DNA of 64,000 nt from Ideonella oryzae (GTDB lineage: Bacteria; Pseudomonadota; Gammaproteobacteria; Burkholderiales; Burkholderiaceae_C), in assembly GCF_024055665.1 (NCBI RefSeq), contig NZ_JAMXMC010000012.1:1-64000 (forward strand). Direction: 5' to 3'. The notes below the pieces were generated by a model. The model had not been told where the DNA came from and made no database searches. It saw only the letters and a program-made list of their open reading frames with translations. The number at the start of each line of letters is the position of its first letter. Position 1 is the first letter of the stretch. The position numbers were made by a program, and so were the translations under genes. Of this stretch, positions 34,107 through 43,044 are shown in pieces.

Positions 34107-36000
34107 TCTGGTCCACGCTGTCGCGCATCGCGTCCATCTGCTTGGCCATGTCCTTCAGGCTGGACAGGCAGACCGAGATCTTGCGCCGCTCCTCTTCGGT
34201 GTCGGCGCTCATGGTGGCGATCTTCTCGGCCGCGGCGATGCTCTGCTGGGCCATCTGCTGGGTGGTGTCCACCGTCTGCCCGGCCACCGCGCGGATGCGG
34301 GCGATGGCCTCCACCGCGCCGGTGATGTCCTTGCGCGTGGTGTCGGCCTGGCTCTTGGACGACTGGGCCAGGCGCCGCACCTCGTCGGCCACCACCGAGA
34401 AACCGCGCCCGGCGTCGCCCGCGCGGGCCGCTTCCACCGCGGCGTTGAGCGCCAGCAGATTGGTCTGGTCCGCGATGCGGCCGATGCCGGAGGTGACCTG
34501 GCTGATGCCGCTGGAGATGCGCTCCAGCTCGGTGAGCTCGCTCTCCAGGTGGTCCTGGGCGCCGCGCGTCTGCAGGGCCGCGTCGCTGAGCGAGCGGATG
34601 TTCGTCTCGGCCACGTTCAGCGCCTGGGACTGCAGCGAGGTGGCGTGCTCCAGCTGCGGCAGCGCCTGCAGCAGCGGCTCCACGTTCTGCTGGTAGGCCA
34701 CCACCCGCTCCATCATGCCGGACTGGATGCTGTGCATGGCCTCCCAGCGGTGCAGCGCGCGCTGCGCGTAGTGCGCCGCATAGGCCGCGTACTGCACCGG
34801 GAACTGGCTCATCGCCTTGATGTTGCGGTCGAAGAAGACCAGGGCCGAGAGGGTCTGGTTGATGGGCACGCCCAGGATCTCGCCAAAGCTGGAGAAGCCC
34901 GCGGCCGGAATGCGGTCGAAGAAGCGGGCCTGGCCCAGCTGGCCGGCATTGCCCACGCGGCGCAGCACGCAGTCGTTGAGCAGCATGCCCAGCGGCTGGG
35001 GCTTGCCGGACATGAAGCGGGCCCAGTCGCGCTCGGTGCTTTCCACAAAGGGCGTGGCACGCAGCAGGTGCAGCCGGTCACCGAACTCCAGGTCGCAGAA
35101 GAAGGTGATGTGGTCGGCCTGGAGGCTGGCCACCGAGCGGATGAAGAACTCGTCGTCGACCTTCACCGCGAAGGTCATGTTCTGCAGGCGCGCGCCCAGC
35201 TCCGAAGGCTGGCAGCGGAAGTGCTCGCAGAGCACCTCGGTCACCGGACGCGGGCGGTTGTTCGCGTCCAGCACCGAATGCACGGTGCGCGAGACCGGGT
35301 CGGCCTGGGCCACCAGCCAGCTCTGGTTGGTGGGCTCGAAGTTCTGGGACTTGAAGGGCGCGAAGGACTTGCCACGCGCCATCTCGCAGAAGATGACCGC
35401 GGCCTTGTGCTGCACCACGCCCTGGCGGGTGCCGATGAAGGTGGCGCCCAGATCCAGCGGGCCGCCGGCCGAACCGCCGATGGCCAGGCAGGGGAAGCGC
35501 CCGCTGGCGTACCAGGCCTGCATCAGAAAACCTTCGGAGGCCGAGACGCCGTCGCAATAGACCAGCGCGAAGTGACGCTCGGCCGACAGCGGCATGCGCA
35601 GCGACAGGCGGTCCAGCTCGCCGCGGATGGCGCTCACCCGCTTCTTGGCCGAATGCTCGCCATTCACATGCAGGTCCACCAGGTGCAGCTCGTGCTGCCC
35701 GATCAGGGCCTTGGGCAGGTAAAGCCAGCTGCCCTCCACCGTATTGGCTTCGCAGTAGGTGGAGGCCCCCGCTGCAGAGCACAGCGCCCCGGAGGACGAC
35801 AGGGCCACCACGGTCAGGCCTTCATGCGCCAGCTCCTGCCACGCGGCGTTGACCCGACCGAAGTCGGCGCCGGGCGGTACGAACACCATCAACAGTCCGC
35901 GGGCACCGCGCAAGCCCACACTCCCCAGGGAGCTCGGCAGGGCCTGGCAATCGAACGGCCCCCGACGGGGCGTGTGGCGGGCAAAGAAGGGAAGAGGCAT
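34075..36000 (-). CDS. Soluble FIST-domain methyl-accepting chemotaxis protein
   Basis: 641 residues. The N-terminal half (about 35-240) is a FIST sensory domain ([48 protein letters not shown]), followed by FIST_C (about 240-380). The C-terminal quarter is an MCP signalling coiled coil with the hairpin tip [39 protein letters not shown] (about 530-570). No transmembrane segment is seen, so it is a cytoplasmic receptor. FIST domains are thought to bind small metabolites. Its position, convergent with the auxin locus, suggests but does not prove sensing of a related compound. Confidence 0.85.
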   Translation of the reverse strand: MPLPFFARHTPRRGPFDCQALPSSLGSVGLRGARGLLMVFVPPGADFGRVNAAWQELAHEGLTVVALSSSGALCSAAGASTYCEANTVEGSWLYLPKALIGQHELHLVDLHVNGEHSAKKRVSAIRGELDRLSLRMPLSAERHFALVYCDGVSASEGFLMQAWYASGRFPCLAIGGSAGGPLDLGATFIGTRQGVVQHKAAVIFCEMARGKSFAPFKSQNFEPTNQSWLVAQADPVSRTVHSVLDANNRPRPVTEVLCEHFRCQPSELGARLQNMTFAVKVDDEFFIRSVASLQADHITFFCDLEFGDRLHLLRATPFVESTERDWARFMSGKPQPLGMLLNDCVLRRVGNAGQLGQARFFDRIPAAGFSSFGEILGVPINQTLSALVFFDRNIKAMSQFPVQYAAYAAHYAQRALHRWEAMHSIQSGMMERVVAYQQNVEPLLQALPQLEHATSLQSQALNVAETNIRSLSDAALQTRGAQDHLESELTELERISSGISQVTSGIGRIADQTNLLALNAAVEAARAGDAGRGFSVVADEVRRLAQSSKSQADTTRKDITGAVEAIARIRAVAGQTVDTTQQMAQQSIAAAEKIATMSADTEEERRKISVCLSSLKDMAKQMDAMRDSVDQITLLGKLATA

Positions 36001-36143
36001 GGCAGCGGTTGTCTCCGGGCTGAGGAAAGGACCTGGACCGACGCACTCTGCGGCACGTGCGGCATCAGATCAGAATTGCCTGACAGATTAGAGACTTTGC
36101 CGCCCGAGCGGCGGTCGAACAGCGGCCGATTGCCCCGCTTGTT

Positions 36144-37139
36144 TCAAGGATGGGCCGGGCAGTGGTGGATCTCGATGGTGCTGTGCACCACCTCCTCATG
36201 CACCGCCAGGCGTTGGCGCACCACGTCCGGCGTCAGGGCGCCGTCATGTGTTACCACCGTCAGGGCGCAGGCATAGGCGCCCTGCCCCACGCGCCAGACA
36301 TGCAGGTCGGTGATGCGGCTACCGCCCGTGGCGGCATCGCCCTCCCCCTCCACCACCCCGCGGATCTCCTCGACCACCGGGTGGTCCATCTCGCGGTCCA
36401 GCAGCACCTTGGCGGTGTCCACCACCAGGCCCTTGGCCCACACACCCACCAGCACCGCGCCCACCAGACCCATCAGCGGGTCCAGCCAGGACCAGCCCCA
36501 GAGCCAGCCGCCCACCAGCGCCGCGATGGCCAGCACCGAGGTCGCCGCATCGGCAATGACGTGCACATAGGCCGACTTCAGGTTGAGGTCGTGGTGGCCG
36601 TGCTCGTCGTGGTCATGACCGTGTCCCCCATGCCCGTGGTCGTGACCCTGTCCATGGCCATGCCCGTGGTCGTGCCCATGGTGGTGGGCCTGCCCCAGGA
36701 TCAGCGCGCAGACGATGTTGACCACCAGGCCCAGCACCGCCACCACGATGGCCTCCTGATAGTGGATGGGCGCGGGGCTGAGGATGCGCTCCACCGAGCC
36801 CACCACCATCAGCGCCGCCACACCCAGCAGGAAGATGGCGCTGGCGAAGCCACCCAGGATCTCGATCTTCCAGGTGCCGAAGGCGAAGCGCGGGTCCTGC
36901 GCGTGGCGGCGCGCCAGCGCATAGGCCGCGGCCGACAGGCCGATGGCCACCGCATGCGAGCTCATGTGCCAACCGTCGGCCAGCAGGGCCATGGAGTTGA
37001 ACCACCAGCCGGCGGCGATCTCCACCACCATCATGGCGGCGGTGATCCACATCACCACCCGGGTGCCGCGCTCGGCGGCGGCGTTGCCGCTGTCGAAGCG
37101 GTGTTCATGGGTCCAGCGCGACAGATCTTCGATGTGCAT
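36144..37139 (-). CDS. dmeF: Cation diffusion facilitator, DmeF-type cobalt/nickel/zinc exporter
   Basis: 331 residues, six transmembrane helices. The transport metal site is visible in LLADGWHMSSH (Asp55 and His58) and AYVHVIADAATS (His193, Asp197). A His/Gly/Asp-rich cytoplasmic loop (about 152-183) separates helices 4 and 5. ADGWHMSSHA is typical of DmeF. It exports divalent metals (mainly Co2+ and Ni2+ for DmeF) to the periplasm. It follows its repressor by 20 bp in one operon. Confidence 0.88.
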   Translation of the reverse strand: MHIEDLSRWTHEHRFDSGNAAAERGTRVVMWITAAMMVVEIAAGWWFNSMALLADGWHMSSHAVAIGLSAAAYALARRHAQDPRFAFGTWKIEILGGFASAIFLLGVAALMVVGSVERILSPAPIHYQEAIVVAVLGLVVNIVCALILGQAHHHGHDHGHGHGQGHDHGHGGHGHDHDEHGHHDLNLKSAYVHVIADAATSVLAIAALVGGWLWGWSWLDPLMGLVGAVLVGVWAKGLVVDTAKVLLDREMDHPVVEEIRGVVEGEGDAATGGSRITDLHVWRVGQGAYACALTVVTHDGALTPDVVRQRLAVHEEVVHSTIEIHHCPAHP

Positions 37140-37159
37140 GGGATTCCTCTGCGGTTTGT

Positions 37160-37438
37160 TCAGCGCAGGTAGCTGCGCAGCACCTCGATCAGCTCGTCGG
37201 CGCCCTGGGTGCGCTCGGCCGCGTCGGTGATGGCCGGGTCGGCGATGTGCGAGCGCACATGGTCCTCCAGCACCTCGGCCATCAGGCCGTTCATCGCGCC
37301 GCGCACGGCGGCGATCTGGTGCAGCACCTCGGCGCAGCCCTTCTCGGCCTCCAGCGAGCGCTCCAGGGCCTCCACCTGGCCGCGGATGCGCCGCACCCGC
37401 CCCAACAGCTTGGACTTGTCGCGAACGGTGTGGCTCAT
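37160..37438 (-). CDS. dmeR: RcnR/DmeR-type nickel/cobalt-responsive repressor
   Basis: 92 residues of the CsoR/RcnR (DUF156) family. His3, Cys35, His60 and His64 are all present, the four-residue Ni/Co fingerprint of RcnR. It should repress dmeRF and probably the divergent EamA gene from the G-tract operator at 37454-37475, releasing DNA on Ni2+ or Co2+ binding. Start codon at 37436-37438. Confidence 0.88.
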   Translation of the reverse strand: MSHTVRDKSKLLGRVRRIRGQVEALERSLEAEKGCAEVLHQIAAVRGAMNGLMAEVLEDHVRSHIADPAITDAAERTQGADELIEVLRSYLR

Positions 37439-37453
37439 GGGATCATCGCCTTC

Positions 37454-37475
37454 ATAGAATAGGGGGGTATGGTAT
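37454..37475. promoter_or_regulatory. Probable DmeR operator shared by divergent genes
   Basis: ATAGAATAGGGGGGTATGGTAT: a run of six G flanked by imperfectly inverted AT-containing arms (ATA-AT and TATGGTAT). This is the RcnR/DmeR operator form (TACT-G6-N-AGTA type). It sits between dmeR (start 37438) and the EamA gene, and includes that gene's ATG at 37469. Confidence 0.6.
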
Positions 37476-38536
37476 CAAAGCCCTCCTTCCCTGCCGCCCG
37501 TTGGCCGGCCCTGCGCGGGGGCCTCATCGCCCTGCTGGCCGCCGTGCTCTTCGGCATCAGCACCCCCTTGGTGCAACGCTGGGGCGCCGGCCTGGGCAGC
37601 TTCACCACCGCCGGCCTGCTCTACGCCGGTGCGGCGCTGGTGGGGCTGCTGCTGCGCCAGCCGGTGGAGCGCGAGGCCCGGCTGCGCCGTAGCGACCTGC
37701 CCCGGCTGACGTGGATGGCCCTGTTCGGCGCGGGCATCGGCCCGGTGGCCCTGGCCTGGGGCCTGCAGCACACCAGCGGCACCAGTGCCTCGCTGATGCT
37801 GACGCTGGAAGCGGTCTTCACCGCCCTGCTGGCGCGGTGGTGGTACCACGAGAACCTGGACCGCCGGGTGCGGCTGGCCCTGGGCCTGCTGACGCTGGGC
37901 GGCATGGCGCTGGTGCTGGACCGGACCCAGGGTGGCAGCGGCCAATGGGTGGGCCTGCTGGCGGTGCTGCTGGCCACCGCCGCCTGGGGTGTGGACAACA
38001 CGCTCTCGCGCGCGCTGGCCGAGCGCGACCCCGGCCAGGTGGTGATGCTCAAGGGCCTGCTGGGCGCGCTGGCCACGCTGGGCTTGGCGGCAGCCCTGGG
38101 CGAGGGCTGGCCCGCCACCGGCCCCGCCCTGGCCCTGCTGGGCGTGGGTGCCACCGGCTATGGCCTGAGTCTGCGCTTCTACCTGCTGGCCCAGCGGGCG
38201 TTCGGCGCCGCCCGCACCGGCTCGGTCTTCGCCTTCGCCCCTTTCGTCGGTGCCGCGCTGGCCTGGACCATGGGGGCACCGTCGGATGGCCCCTGGCTGC
38301 CGGTGGGGGCGGCGCTGATGCTGGCCGGCATCCTGCTGCACCTGGCCGAGCGCCACGACCACCGGCACCAGCACGAAGCCCTGGCCCATGAGCACGCCCA
38401 CACCCATGACGACGGACACCACGACCATCGCCATGACCCGATGCCGCCCGGCCCGCACAGCCATCCCCACCAGCACCAGCCGGTTCAACACACCCACGCG
38501 CATGTGCCGGACGAGCACCACCGCCACACCCATTGA
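37469..38536 (+). CDS. EamA/DMT-family exporter with histidine-rich C-terminal tail
   Basis: 355 residues. Ten transmembrane helices in two EamA repeats (about 12-140 and 155-292). The last 60 residues are a hydrophilic tail very rich in His with Asp and Glu (RHDHRHQHEALAHEHAHTHD and similar), as in metal-handling exporters. It is divergent from dmeRF over the shared operator, so Ni/Co export or tolerance is inferred. The ATG at 37469 lies inside the operator with no normal ribosome binding site: the only G-rich run ends 2 bp before it. The mRNA may therefore be leaderless, or the true start is a later codon. Confidence 0.78.
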   Translation: MVSKPSFPAARWPALRGGLIALLAAVLFGISTPLVQRWGAGLGSFTTAGLLYAGAALVGLLLRQPVEREARLRRSDLPRLTWMALFGAGIGPVALAWGLQHTSGTSASLMLTLEAVFTALLARWWYHENLDRRVRLALGLLTLGGMALVLDRTQGGSGQWVGLLAVLLATAAWGVDNTLSRALAERDPGQVVMLKGLLGALATLGLAAALGEGWPATGPALALLGVGATGYGLSLRFYLLAQRAFGAARTGSVFAFAPFVGAALAWTMGAPSDGPWLPVGAALMLAGILLHLAERHDHRHQHEALAHEHAHTHDDGHHDHRHDPMPPGPHSHPHQHQPVQHTHAHVPDEHHRHTH

Positions 38537-38575
38537 GCCCCGGCGACGCAGGCCAATCTGCTAAGCTGCGCCCCA

Positions 38576-38640
38576 CAGGAGATGGCATGCCTCCTCGAAC
38601 CGCCGCACCATCCGGTGCGTGCTGATGATGCCTACGCAAT
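38576..38640 (+). promoter_or_regulatory. Fluoride riboswitch (crcB RNA motif)
   Basis: Contains the invariant pieces in order: AGGAGATGGCATGCCTCCT (38578-38596), GAACCGCC (38597-38604), a variable hairpin GCACCATCCGGTGC (38605-38618), then GTGCTGATGATGCCTAC (38619-38635). This is the crcB motif pseudoknot aptamer. It is 60 bp upstream of the fluoride channel gene and should turn it on when fluoride is bound. Confidence 0.93.
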
Positions 38641-38660
38641 CTCCCGGGAGGGATGCGTAG
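38632..38660 (+). terminator. Riboswitch expression-platform hairpin
   Basis: CTACGCA (38632-38638) pairs with TGCGTAG (38654-38660), with an inner CTCCCGGGAG self-complementary segment (38641-38650). The left arm overlaps the 3' end of the aptamer, so fluoride binding would compete with this stem: a switchable terminator or anti-RBS element. Confidence 0.65.
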
Positions 38661-38701
38661 CCGCGTCCTTCCTTCTGCTGTGAACGAAAGGACGTGTCCG
38701 A

Positions 38702-39097
38702 ATGCTTGCCGTCTTGGCCATCGCCCTGGGCGCCTCGTTGGGTGCCCTGCTGCGCTGGGTGCTGGGCAACCAGCTCAATGCCCTCTTCCCCTTCCTGCCG
38801 CCGGGCACACTGGCGGCCAACCTGCTGGGGGGCTACCTGATCGGGCTAGCCGTGGCCTTCTTCGCCACCCACCCCACCCTGCCCCCCGAATGGCGACTGT
38901 TCGCGGTCACCGGCTTCCTGGGCGGACTCACCACCTTCTCCACCTTCTCGGCCGAGGTCGTCACCCAGCTGATGGCCGGCCGCCTGGGCTGGTCCCTGAT
39001 GGCGGTGGCGGTGCATGTGGCCGGCAGCATCACGATGACGCTGCTGGGCATCGGCACCGTCTCCCTGGTGCGCCACCTCCGGCTGGCAGGAGCATGA
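38702..39097 (+). CDS. crcB: Fluoride channel CrcB/FluC
   Basis: 131 residues with four transmembrane helices. [16 protein letters not shown] (about 35-50, with the conserved Asn40) and [15 protein letters not shown] (about 72-86, Na+ site and Phe-box) are diagnostic. It forms a dual-topology dimeric channel that expels fluoride. It is controlled by the upstream riboswitch and overlaps the DUF190 gene by 4 bp. Confidence 0.95.
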   Translation: MLAVLAIALGASLGALLRWVLGNQLNALFPFLPPGTLAANLLGGYLIGLAVAFFATHPTLPPEWRLFAVTGFLGGLTTFSTFSAEVVTQLMAGRLGWSLMAVAVHVAGSITMTLLGIGTVSLVRHLRLAGA

Positions 39098-39447
39098 GCA
39101 TGCAAGGCTTCCAGATCACCTTCTTCACCGGCGAGGGCCGGCGCCACGGTCACCAGCCCATGGGCGCGTGGCTGATGGAAACCGCCCGGCAGCAGGGCAT
39201 CCGCGGCGCCACGCTGAGCGTCGGCACGGACGGCATCGGCCGCGACGGCCGCCTGCACTCGGCCCACTTCTTCGAACTGTCCGACCAGCCCATCGAGGTG
39301 ACGCTGGTGGTGACCGAGGACGAATGGACCCGGCTGGCCCAGGCCCTCACCGCGGCCCAGGCCAATGTCTTCTTCACCAAGACGCCGGTGGAGTTCGGGG
39401 TGCTGGGCGGGCCCGACCCGGGTGCCACGCCAGCAGCAGCAGGCTGA
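39094..39447 (+). CDS. DUF190-family protein, fluoride operon partner
   Basis: 117 residues. [30 protein letters not shown] and [20 protein letters not shown] (in pieces) match the DUF190 pattern (GII/PII-like fold, small soluble). DUF190 genes are often next to crcB, but their function is not established. The ATG overlaps the crcB stop (ATGA), so translation is coupled. The 3' end overlaps the convergent MFS gene by 74 bp; this is real for both, since each shows family features near that end. Confidence 0.85.
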   Translation: MSMQGFQITFFTGEGRRHGHQPMGAWLMETARQQGIRGATLSVGTDGIGRDGRLHSAHFFELSDQPIEVTLVVTEDEWTRLAQALTAAQANVFFTKTPVEFGVLGGPDPGATPAAAG

Positions 39448-40573
39448 GCCCTGCGAAGCCCGCCCCGGCCCAGAAGGTGGCGCCGGGCCCGAAAGCGTCC
39501 CACAGGCCACCGGCCACCACGCTGGCCAGCAGCATGGCCAGGCCACTGGCCAGGTTGAACACGCCGTAGGCCGTGCCGCGCAGCGGCGCGGGCGCGGTGT
39601 CGGCCACCATGGCGGCCAGCAGGCCCTGGGTCATGCCCATGTGGATGCCCCACAGCGCCACGCCGGCCAGCAGGCCCGGCAGACCGGTGGTCCGCGCCAG
39701 CAGCACGTCCGAGACGATCAACACCCCCAGACCGCCGCCCAGCAGCCGGGTGTGGGACATGCGGTCGGCCAGCCAGCCGAAGGGATAGGCACTGGCGGCA
39801 TAGACCACGTTCATCGCCACCATCACCAGCGGCACCAGGGCCATGGACACCCCCAACGCCTGGGCCCGCAGCACCAGAAAGGCCTCGCTGAAGCGGGCCA
39901 GTGTGAACACGCTGCCCAGCACCACCACCCACCAGTAGCCGGCCCCCAACAGGCGCAGGGTGTCGCGGCGGATCGGGTTGGTGCGACGCTCGCCGCTGTG
40001 GCTTTCAGGCTCGCGCACACCCAGCGCCAGCACCAGCACGGAGAGGACCGCCGGCACCACCGCCACCCAGAACACGGCGCGGAAGTTGTCGGCCCACAGC
40101 AGCATGAAGGCGGTGGCCAGCAGCGGCCCCAGGAAGGCCCCGACGGTGTCCAGCGACTGGCGCAGGCCGAAGGCCGCCCCCCGCACTTCGGGTGGGGCAA
40201 GGTCGGCCACCAGGGCGTCGCGCGGGGCCCCGCGGATGCCCTTGCCCACCCGGTCCACCAGGCGGGCCGCCACCACCAGCCCGGCCCCGGAGGCCAGGGC
40301 GAAGAAGGGCTTGGAGAAGGCCCCCAGCGCGTAACCCAACAGGGCCAGGCCCTTGCGCTTGCCCAGCCAGTCGCTGAGCACGCCGGAAAAGACCTTCACG
40401 ATCAGCGCGGTGGATTCCGCCAGGCCCTCGATCAGGCCGATGGCGGTGGCCGAGACGCCCAGCGAGGTGGCCAGGAACATCGGCAGCAGGCTGTGGATCA
40501 TCTCCGAGGAGATGTCCATGAACATGCTCACCAGGCCCAGGGCCCAGATGGCGGCGGGGATGCGCGCGCGCAT
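39374..40573 (-). CDS. Major facilitator superfamily transporter
   Basis: 399 residues with twelve predicted helices. MFMDISSEMIHSLLPMFLATSLGVSATAIGLIEGLAES (about 17-54), GVLSDWLGKRKGLALLGYALGA and DRVGKGIRGAPRDALVADLAPPEVRGAAFG resemble the DUF894/Fsr-like drug-efflux branch found near metal or nitrate genes. The substrate is unknown. It is 4 bp downstream of the ArsB/NhaD-like permease gene and co-directional. The C-terminal tail is overlapped by the convergent DUF190 gene. Confidence 0.8.
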   Translation of the reverse strand: MRARIPAAIWALGLVSMFMDISSEMIHSLLPMFLATSLGVSATAIGLIEGLAESTALIVKVFSGVLSDWLGKRKGLALLGYALGAFSKPFFALASGAGLVVAARLVDRVGKGIRGAPRDALVADLAPPEVRGAAFGLRQSLDTVGAFLGPLLATAFMLLWADNFRAVFWVAVVPAVLSVLVLALGVREPESHSGERRTNPIRRDTLRLLGAGYWWVVVLGSVFTLARFSEAFLVLRAQALGVSMALVPLVMVAMNVVYAASAYPFGWLADRMSHTRLLGGGLGVLIVSDVLLARTTGLPGLLAGVALWGIHMGMTQGLLAAMVADTAPAPLRGTAYGVFNLASGLAMLLASVVAGGLWDAFGPGATFWAGAGFAGLSLLLLAWHPGRARPAPRTPPASW

Positions 40574-40577
40574 GTGC

Positions 40578-41810
40578 TCAGCCCAGGCGCCAGGCCAGGT
40601 AGGCCGCCACCACGCCCAGCGTGACCAGCGTCACCGGCACGCCCAGCGCGGCGTGGCGGCGCCAGTCGATCACCACGCCCCGGCGGCGGGCCGCATCGAC
40701 CACGATGATGTTGGCAATGCTGCCCACGATGAACAGGTTGCCGGCAAAGGTGCTGACCAGGGCCAGCAGCGGGCCGTCCAGCGGGTGGGTGGCCACCGGC
40801 AGCAGCAGCATCACCGCCGGCACGTTGGAGACGATGTTGGACAGCACGAAGGTGGCCAGCGCCATCGGCCCGGGCTGGTCCAGGTGCACGCCGTGCGCGG
40901 CGATGTCGGCCACCAGGCGCTGCGGCAGGCCGGTGTGCTGCAAGGCCGCGTTGACGACGAACAGGCCCACGAAGAGCACCAGCAGCTCCCAGTCCACCAG
41001 CCCCAGCACCCGGCTGGAGCGCATGCGCCGGCTCATCAGCAGCAGGCCCGCGCCCACCAGGGCCACGACCTCGCGCGGCCAGTCGGTGAACAGGAAGGCC
41101 AGCAGCACCCCGGCCGCCACGCCCAGGCCCTTGGCGGTCTGCCAGCGGTCCAGCGGCACGGCCTCGGCTTCTCCGGCCGGGGCGGGGCCGGCGGCGCCGT
41201 CGGCCAGCATCCAGCGGCCACGCACGCTCAGCACCACCAGCGCCCAGGTCAGGCCCAGGCCCACGGCCACCGGCAGCAGGGCCTCGGCCATGTAGCCGCC
41301 GAAGTGCAGCTGCAGCGTCTGGCCGATCAGCATGTTCTGGGGGTTGCCGATCAGCGTGGCGGCCGAGCCGATGTTGGCCGCACAGGCCAGCGCCAGCGCG
41401 AAGGGCACCGGGTCCAGCCGGCGACGCAGGCAGGCCTCCACCAGCACCGGCGCCACCGCCAGACACACCACGTCGTTGCTGAACACCGCCGACAGGCCGC
41501 CGGCCACCACCACCAGCGCCGCCAGCAGACCCGGCGGGCCCAGCTTCAGGCCGGCCAGGCGCAGGGTCACCCAGTCGTAGAAGCCACCCAGCTGCATCTG
41601 GGCCGAAACCACCATGAAGGCGAACAGCAGCAGCACCGTGGGCAGGTGCACCGCCTGCGCGGCCGCGTCCACCGAAATGGCCTCGGTGCCGATCATGGCG
41701 ATGGCCCCCAGCAGCGCCACGCCGGTGCGGTCCAGCTGGAGAAAAGGCAGCCCACCCAGGATCATGCCCAGGTAGACCAACACGAAGATGGTCAGTACGA
41801 CAGTGGTCAC
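40578..41810 (-). CDS. ArsB/NhaD-type ion permease
   Basis: About 410 residues, eleven or so hydrophobic segments. VVVAGGLSAVFSNDVVCLAVAPVLVEACLRR, CAANIGSAATLIGNPQNMLIGQ and FVLSNIVSNVPAVMLLLPVA (quoted from about 100, 155 and 325) are the paired re-entrant motifs of the ion-transporter superfamily that contains ArsB and NhaD. Arsenite, Na+ or dicarboxylates are possible; with no ars genes nearby the cargo is open. GTG at 41810 is preferred; a TTG at 41837 would add nine residues. It is divergent from the diguanylate cyclase with only 37 bp between starts. Confidence 0.75.
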   Translation of the reverse strand: MTTVVLTIFVLVYLGMILGGLPFLQLDRTGVALLGAIAMIGTEAISVDAAAQAVHLPTVLLLFAFMVVSAQMQLGGFYDWVTLRLAGLKLGPPGLLAALVVVAGGLSAVFSNDVVCLAVAPVLVEACLRRRLDPVPFALALACAANIGSAATLIGNPQNMLIGQTLQLHFGGYMAEALLPVAVGLGLTWALVVLSVRGRWMLADGAAGPAPAGEAEAVPLDRWQTAKGLGVAAGVLLAFLFTDWPREVVALVGAGLLLMSRRMRSSRVLGLVDWELLVLFVGLFVVNAALQHTGLPQRLVADIAAHGVHLDQPGPMALATFVLSNIVSNVPAVMLLLPVATHPLDGPLLALVSTFAGNLFIVGSIANIIVVDAARRRGVVIDWRRHAALGVPVTLVTLGVVAAYLAWRLG

Positions 41811-41847
41811 CGGACCATTGTCACCCGTGGCCCACAATGTCCCACCG

Positions 41848-43044
41848 ATGGATGTTCAACTTGCACTCACGCTGATCCTGATCCAGCTGGGCCTGTTCGC
41901 CCTGTGCTGGCTGCTCGTGGCCCTGCTCATGCCGGGCGAGCGTCGACCCGCCCTGTTGTTCCTGGCCAGCTGTGCCAGCGATGCGGCCACCGCCTGGCTG
42001 CAGGTCGGCCAGGACGGCAGCCTGCGCCCCGTGGCCAGCGGCCTGATGACCCTGGGTCTGCTCAGTGCCGGGCTGGTCAGCGCTGGCGCCGAGGCCTTCG
42101 TGCGCGGCCACGTTCGACATGCACCGGTCTGGCTCGCCTTGCTGGCCAGTGGAGCGGCGGTGGCCTGGTGGCCTCTGCCCGAAGCCATTTCGGAGGTGGC
42201 GCCCCTGGCGGCCTACCAAGGCTGCTTCCTGCTGCTCCTGCTGCTGCCGGTGCTGTGGCTGCAGCGCCCCCTGCGGTGCGAGTTCGGCCGTTTCGGCTGG
42301 CTGCCGCTGTTGCCCTTCGGCCTGATGGGCCTGGCGGTGCTGGCCTTCCTGGTGCACCTGGCGCTGGACCCCGCCGATGCGGCGCGCAGCTACGCCGCCC
42401 GCAGCGATCACGGCGCCTCCTCACTGATCCCGTTCGCCATCAGCGCCGGTCTGTTCCACATCGGCTGGCTGGCCCTGATGCTGGGCCGTCAGGTGGTGCG
42501 CGCCCGCAGCGCTGCCCGCACCGACACCCTGACCGGCGTGCTGCGCCGGGAGGCGTTCGAAGAGGAATTCGCGGCCATGCTCGCGCTGTCGCGGCGGCTG
42601 GGCCAACCCGCGACCCTGGTGTTCCTGGACATCGACCACTTCAAGCGGATCAACGACCTGGGCGGACATGCGGCCGGCGACCAGGTGCTGCGCCAGCTCG
42701 GCCGGCTGCTGCAGGACACCCTGCGCAGCACCGACCGCTGCGGCCGCTGGGGTGGCGAGGAATTCGTGATTCTGCTGCCGGGCCTGGACCGCACCCAGGC
42801 CCGGGCCACGCTGCAGCGCCTGACGCAAGCCATGGCCCGCGCGGCCATCCCGGTGCCGGCCGGCTGTGCCGCGCTGACCATGAGCATCGGCTATGCGGTC
42901 TGGGCCCCGGGTTCGGACCTCGACCCCCAGCAGCTGATGGCCCAGGCCGATGCCGCCATGTACGAGGCCAAGCGGCAGGGCCGCAACGCCCTGGTGGGTC
43001 CTGACGCAATGCCCCCGGCCCGCGAAGCGGTCACGCCGGGTTGA
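41848..43044 (+). CDS. Membrane-bound diguanylate cyclase (GGDEF)
   Basis: 398 residues. Six or seven N-terminal transmembrane helices (about 5-215) are followed by a GGDEF domain (about 222-385) with DIDHFKRINDLGGHAAGD (261-278) and the active-site loop GGEEF at 302-306. The inhibitory site RxxD is intact at Arg293-Asp296, five residues before GGEEF, so product inhibition is expected. It makes cyclic-di-GMP. The 3' end overlaps the convergent MFS gene by 14 bp. The ATG at 41848 begins the first helix. Confidence 0.9.
   Translation: MDVQLALTLILIQLGLFALCWLLVALLMPGERRPALLFLASCASDAATAWLQVGQDGSLRPVASGLMTLGLLSAGLVSAGAEAFVRGHVRHAPVWLALLASGAAVAWWPLPEAISEVAPLAAYQGCFLLLLLLPVLWLQRPLRCEFGRFGWLPLLPFGLMGLAVLAFLVHLALDPADAARSYAARSDHGASSLIPFAISAGLFHIGWLALMLGRQVVRARSAARTDTLTGVLRREAFEEEFAAMLALSRRLGQPATLVFLDIDHFKRINDLGGHAAGDQVLRQLGRLLQDTLRSTDRCGRWGGEEFVILLPGLDRTQARATLQRLTQAMARAAIPVPAGCAALTMSIGYAVWAPGSDLDPQQLMAQADAAMYEAKRQGRNALVGPDAMPPAREAVTPG

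Noticed and set aside
33994-36276. Long plus-strand frame opposite the FIST-MCP gene
   Set aside because: It lacks any recognisable domain, whereas the minus-strand gene has complete FIST and MCP motifs.
40353-43004. Another long plus-strand open frame of about 880 codons
   Set aside because: Its translation is His/Gln/Arg/Gly-rich without domains, and it lies opposite the MFS and ArsB-like genes and out of frame with the diguanylate cyclase, all of which have clear motifs.
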